A stretch of DNA of 8,208 bases from an uncultured Pseudodesulfovibrio sp. (lineage in GTDB: Bacteria > Desulfobacterota > Desulfovibrionia > Desulfovibrionales > Desulfovibrionaceae). Where the stretch lies: the NCBI GenBank assembly GCA_947259235.1, contig CAMYLL010000095.1, positions 1 to 8,208 of the forward strand, given 5' to 3'. The position numbers were made by a program, and so were the translations under genes. The notes below the pieces were generated by a model. The model made no database searches, was not told where the DNA came from, and saw only the letters and a program-made list of their open reading frames with translations. Each line of letters starts with the position of its first letter. Position 1 is the stretch's first letter. Of this stretch, positions 6,002 through 8,208 are shown piece after piece.

Positions 6002-7267
6002 TCAGTTTTCCCATACGATCTTGCCCTTTTTGATAACCGTGGAGGCCAGTCCGCCGCTGGGATTCGCGCACAACTGCAAGTGATTGGCAACATCCCAGAT
6101 CACGATATCAGCCTGTTTACCGGGCTCCAGTGATCCGATTTCATCTCCTCGACCAATGGCATATGCGGAATTGATTGTGGCCGCGGTTATCGCTTCAGCC
6201 GGACTCATCCGAGCACCGTAGCACCCCAGAGATATAGCCAGAGACAATGATTCAACGGGACAACTTGGATTGAAATCGGTACCCAGGGCCACGGCCAGGC
6301 CGGCGTCTATGAACCGGCGTGCGTCTATCGGGATATTCAGGCGATGCACTATGGGGATGGCCGGCAGCAGGACGGCTATGACCCCAGCCCGCTGCATGGC
6401 TTCCAGATCGCTCGGACTGGAGTGCAGACAGTGTTCCGCACTGATCGCCCCACACCGGGCCGCCAGGGCGGCACCGCCCACGTGGGCGAACTCGTCGGCG
6501 TGCACCTTGGGCCTCAAGCCGAATGTATTGGCTACGGAAAAAAGCCGCTCGGTCTGTTCCGGAGGAAAAGTCACACCGCTATCGTAAAACCGGGCCAGCC
6601 GCCGGTCGGCCACTTGGGGAATCATTTCCGTCAGGATCAACTCGAGAAAAGCTTCCGGCTGATTGGCATACTCAGGCGGAATGTCGTGAGCCCCAAACAA
6701 AGTGGGTACGATTTCCACCGGACCTTCCCGGTCCAGTTGCCGCATGGCCTCGAGAAGTCGTATCTCTCCCTGGGTGTTCAGTGCATAGCCGCTCTTGGCT
6801 TCTATCGTGGTGACACCGTTTCGCATCATCCGGCGCAGGACCGGGCGGGCCTGGGACAGTAAAGTTTCCATGTCGGCATCCCTGGTATGCGCAACCGATG
6901 CCAGCACTCCTCCGCCCATGCGTTCGATTTCTCCGTAGCTCAGTCCTTTCACAATCTTCAAGCGGAATTCGTTCTCACGGGAACCGGCGAACACCAGATG
7001 CGTGTGAGCATCCACCAGTCCAGGTGAAACAAGGCGGCCCTCCGCGTCAATCATCCTGGTGTTTGGACCGGGCTTGAACCTGGTCGCCACCTCTTCTCCA
7101 GGACCTGCGGCCACTATCCTGCCTGCGGTGACGGCAACCATCCCGTCTTTGACACCGGCGATCTCATCCATATCGCGCCCGTAACGAGGACCGCTCTCCG
7201 TTGAAGACAGTGTGGCAAGCTCGCCAACGTTATCGATCAGTAAATCCGGATGTCTGAAATCATCCAT
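6002..7267 (-). CDS. hutI: Imidazolonepropionase (HutI)
   Basis: This 421-residue amidohydrolase (EC 3.5.2.7) opens 4-imidazolone-5-propionate to N-formimino-L-glutamate, the third step of histidine breakdown. Metal ligands are visible: HTHLVF with His88 and His90, VHADE with His256, and GTDFNP with Asp331. Catalytic Glu259 (in HADE) and His279 (in SAEH) are also present. Substrate residues known in HutI are kept: Arg97 (GSRENE), Tyr111 (GLSYGEI), Tyr161 (KSGYAL) and His194 (GAHDIPPEY). The ATG at 7267 was chosen: its A is also the last base of the hutH stop, giving a TGATG junction, with GGGTGA nine bases upstream. A TTG one codon earlier is possible. Length is close to the usual 400-420. 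The segment LARFYDSGVTFPPEQ (225-239) looks a few residues shorter than the usual form. Cytosolic enzyme. Confidence 0.95.
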   Translation of the reverse strand: MDDFRHPDLLIDNVGELATLSSTESGPRYGRDMDEIAGVKDGMVAVTAGRIVAAGPGEEVATRFKPGPNTRMIDAEGRLVSPGLVDAHTHLVFAGSRENEFRLKIVKGLSYGEIERMGGGVLASVAHTRDADMETLLSQARPVLRRMMRNGVTTIEAKSGYALNTQGEIRLLEAMRQLDREGPVEIVPTLFGAHDIPPEYANQPEAFLELILTEMIPQVADRRLARFYDSGVTFPPEQTERLFSVANTFGLRPKVHADEFAHVGGAALAARCGAISAEHCLHSSPSDLEAMQRAGVIAVLLPAIPIVHRLNIPIDARRFIDAGLAVALGTDFNPSCPVESLSLAISLGCYGARMSPAEAITAATINSAYAIGRGDEIGSLEPGKQADIVIWDVANHLQLCANPSGGLASTVIKKGKIVWEN

Positions 7268-8208
7268 CAATGCAGTTCACCCAAAGCCTCCATCACGGCC
7301 TGGGTAAGCTGTCCACCGGCTATGAATTCTCGTACCACCCTTATGTCCTCGGAGAAGATTCTGGCCACATCTCCATCAACCCAGGGCATGCACGTCCTAA
7401 TTGCCGCATGCGCTGCGCGGGTCCCCTTGCCGCAACGCTCCAGACCTACGAAATCAAGGGCTTGGGCTGCGCAAATACATTCAATGGCCAAGACGTTCTC
7501 GAGATTGCCAGCTATATCAAAGGCTTTGCGGGCGGCATTGAGGCCCATGCTCACATGATCTTCCTGGTTGGCACTGGTGGGTATGCTGTCCACGCTGGCC
7601 GGGTGGGAAAGCGTCTTGTTGTCTGAGGCCAGCGACGCGCTGACGATTTGAAGAATGCCGAAGCAGTTCCCCTCACTGGCAAATTTGGAAAGGCTTGGTG
7701 GAAGATCGCTGCAATGGGGATCTGTGAGACGGGCGCTGCGACGGTCGCTTATGTTTGCCAGTTCCGAGAGAACAATGCTCATGAAATCACCAACAAAGGC
7801 CATGGGCTCACCATGGAAGTTGCCGCCTGAAAGGAAATCTCCGTCTTCATGAAAAATCAGCGGGTTGTCCGTCGCAGAATTCAGCTCGATTTCCAGAAGA
7901 TAACGGGCGAATTTCAAGACTTCTCGCACACTGCCATGAACCTGGGGCATGCAGCGAAGGGAATAGGCGTCCTGAACCCTGGAATTCAGATGGGGCGGAG
8001 TGATTGAACTGCCTTCGACTATCCGGAGGATGTTTTCCGCCACTTCGCCCTGGCCGGGAATGGGGCGAACCTTATGGATCCTGGCATCGAAGGCAGCTGC
8101 TGTGCCTCCCAGGGCTTCCAACGTCATGGCTCCGGCGATGTCGGCAACTTTGACCAGATTCAGTCCGCGGCTCAGGGTGAGAGCGCAAACCGCGGACATG
8201 GCCTGGGT
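7267..8208 (-). CDS. hutH: Histidine ammonia-lyase (HutH), partial (N-terminus beyond right edge)
   Basis: The frame is open to the right edge and gives 313 codons, matching the part of HutH (about 510 residues) from the TQ of the conserved NGTQ motif to the C-terminus. Recognisable active-site regions are VQDAYSLRC (Gln, Tyr and Arg equivalents of Pseudomonas Gln277, Tyr280, Arg283), SGGNFHGEP (Phe329 equivalent) and SANQEDHVSM (Glu414 equivalent). The MIO-forming Ala-Ser-Gly and the His83 equivalent lie outside the window. HutH (EC 4.3.1.3) eliminates ammonia from L-histidine to give urocanate in the cytosol. Keeping the Glu414 equivalent favours a true histidine ammonia-lyase over related lyases such as ergothionase, but the missing half prevents a firm decision. 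It is the first visible gene of the operon and overlaps hutI by one base. Confidence 0.93.
   Translation of the reverse strand, partial: TQAMSAVCALTLSRGLNLVKVADIAGAMTLEALGGTAAAFDARIHKVRPIPGQGEVAENILRIVEGSSITPPHLNSRVQDAYSLRCMPQVHGSVREVLKFARYLLEIELNSATDNPLIFHEDGDFLSGGNFHGEPMAFVGDFMSIVLSELANISDRRSARLTDPHCSDLPPSLSKFASEGNCFGILQIVSASLASDNKTLSHPASVDSIPTSANQEDHVSMGLNAARKAFDIAGNLENVLAIECICAAQALDFVGLERCGKGTRAAHAAIRTCMPWVDGDVARIFSEDIRVVREFIAGGQLTQAVMEALGELH

Noticed and set aside
7267..8208. Ergothionase or another aromatic amino acid lyase rather than histidine ammonia-lyase
   Set aside because: The visible part keeps the HutH-type QEDHVSM, VQDAYSLRC and SGGNFH segments and is followed directly by hutI. 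The unseen N-terminal half means this alternative is unlikely rather than excluded.

Overview
The window is bacterial and joins two stretches of different character at an insertion sequence. The left part (1 to about 1187) is G+C-rich and carries the 5' part of a minus-strand GT-B glycosyltransferase gene that runs off the left edge. The right part (about 1995 to 8208) is less G+C-rich and carries catabolic genes. By hand count, the line at 61-120 has 38 G/C of 60 and the line at 2221-2280 has 30 of 60. Between them lies an IS6-family element of about 0.8 kb with imperfect terminal inverted repeats and a single-base frameshift in its transposase gene. No 8-bp target duplication is visible, so the element may mark a rearrangement, a transfer boundary or an assembly join. 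The organism cannot be named. The right part would fit an anaerobe or facultative anaerobe rich in MttB-family methyltransferases, such as Desulfobacterota or Firmicutes, but that is only an inference from gene content.

The right part has one plus-strand gene and a tight minus-strand gene string. The plus-strand gene (2039-2827) encodes an Asp/Glu/hydantoin racemase-superfamily protein with both catalytic cysteines. It converges on the minus-strand string, with 27 bases between the two stop codons. In transcription order (right to left) the string is: histidine ammonia-lyase HutH (5' end beyond the right edge), imidazolonepropionase HutI, a small GatC/AtzG-like protein, an amidase-signature hydrolase, and a non-pyrrolysine MttB-family (COG5598) methyltransferase. 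Junctions are a 1-base stop/start overlap, 29 bases (or 17 if the upstream GTG start is used), an 8-base overlap and 24 bases. This looks like one operon.

HutH and HutI supply the first and third steps of histidine breakdown; urocanase would be needed between them and is not visible. The slot usually filled by a formiminoglutamate hydrolase or deiminase holds the amidase with its small partner, followed by an MttB homologue, a family known to demethylate quaternary amines onto a corrinoid protein. The most interesting reading is a non-standard route for histidine or an N-methylated histidine (hercynine or an ergothioneine-related betaine), with the racemase possibly acting on a hydantoin-type by-product. 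That pathway is a hypothesis; the family assignments are solid.

No tRNA, rRNA, CRISPR array or convincing terminator was seen, and no gene-free stretch exceeds 300 bases.
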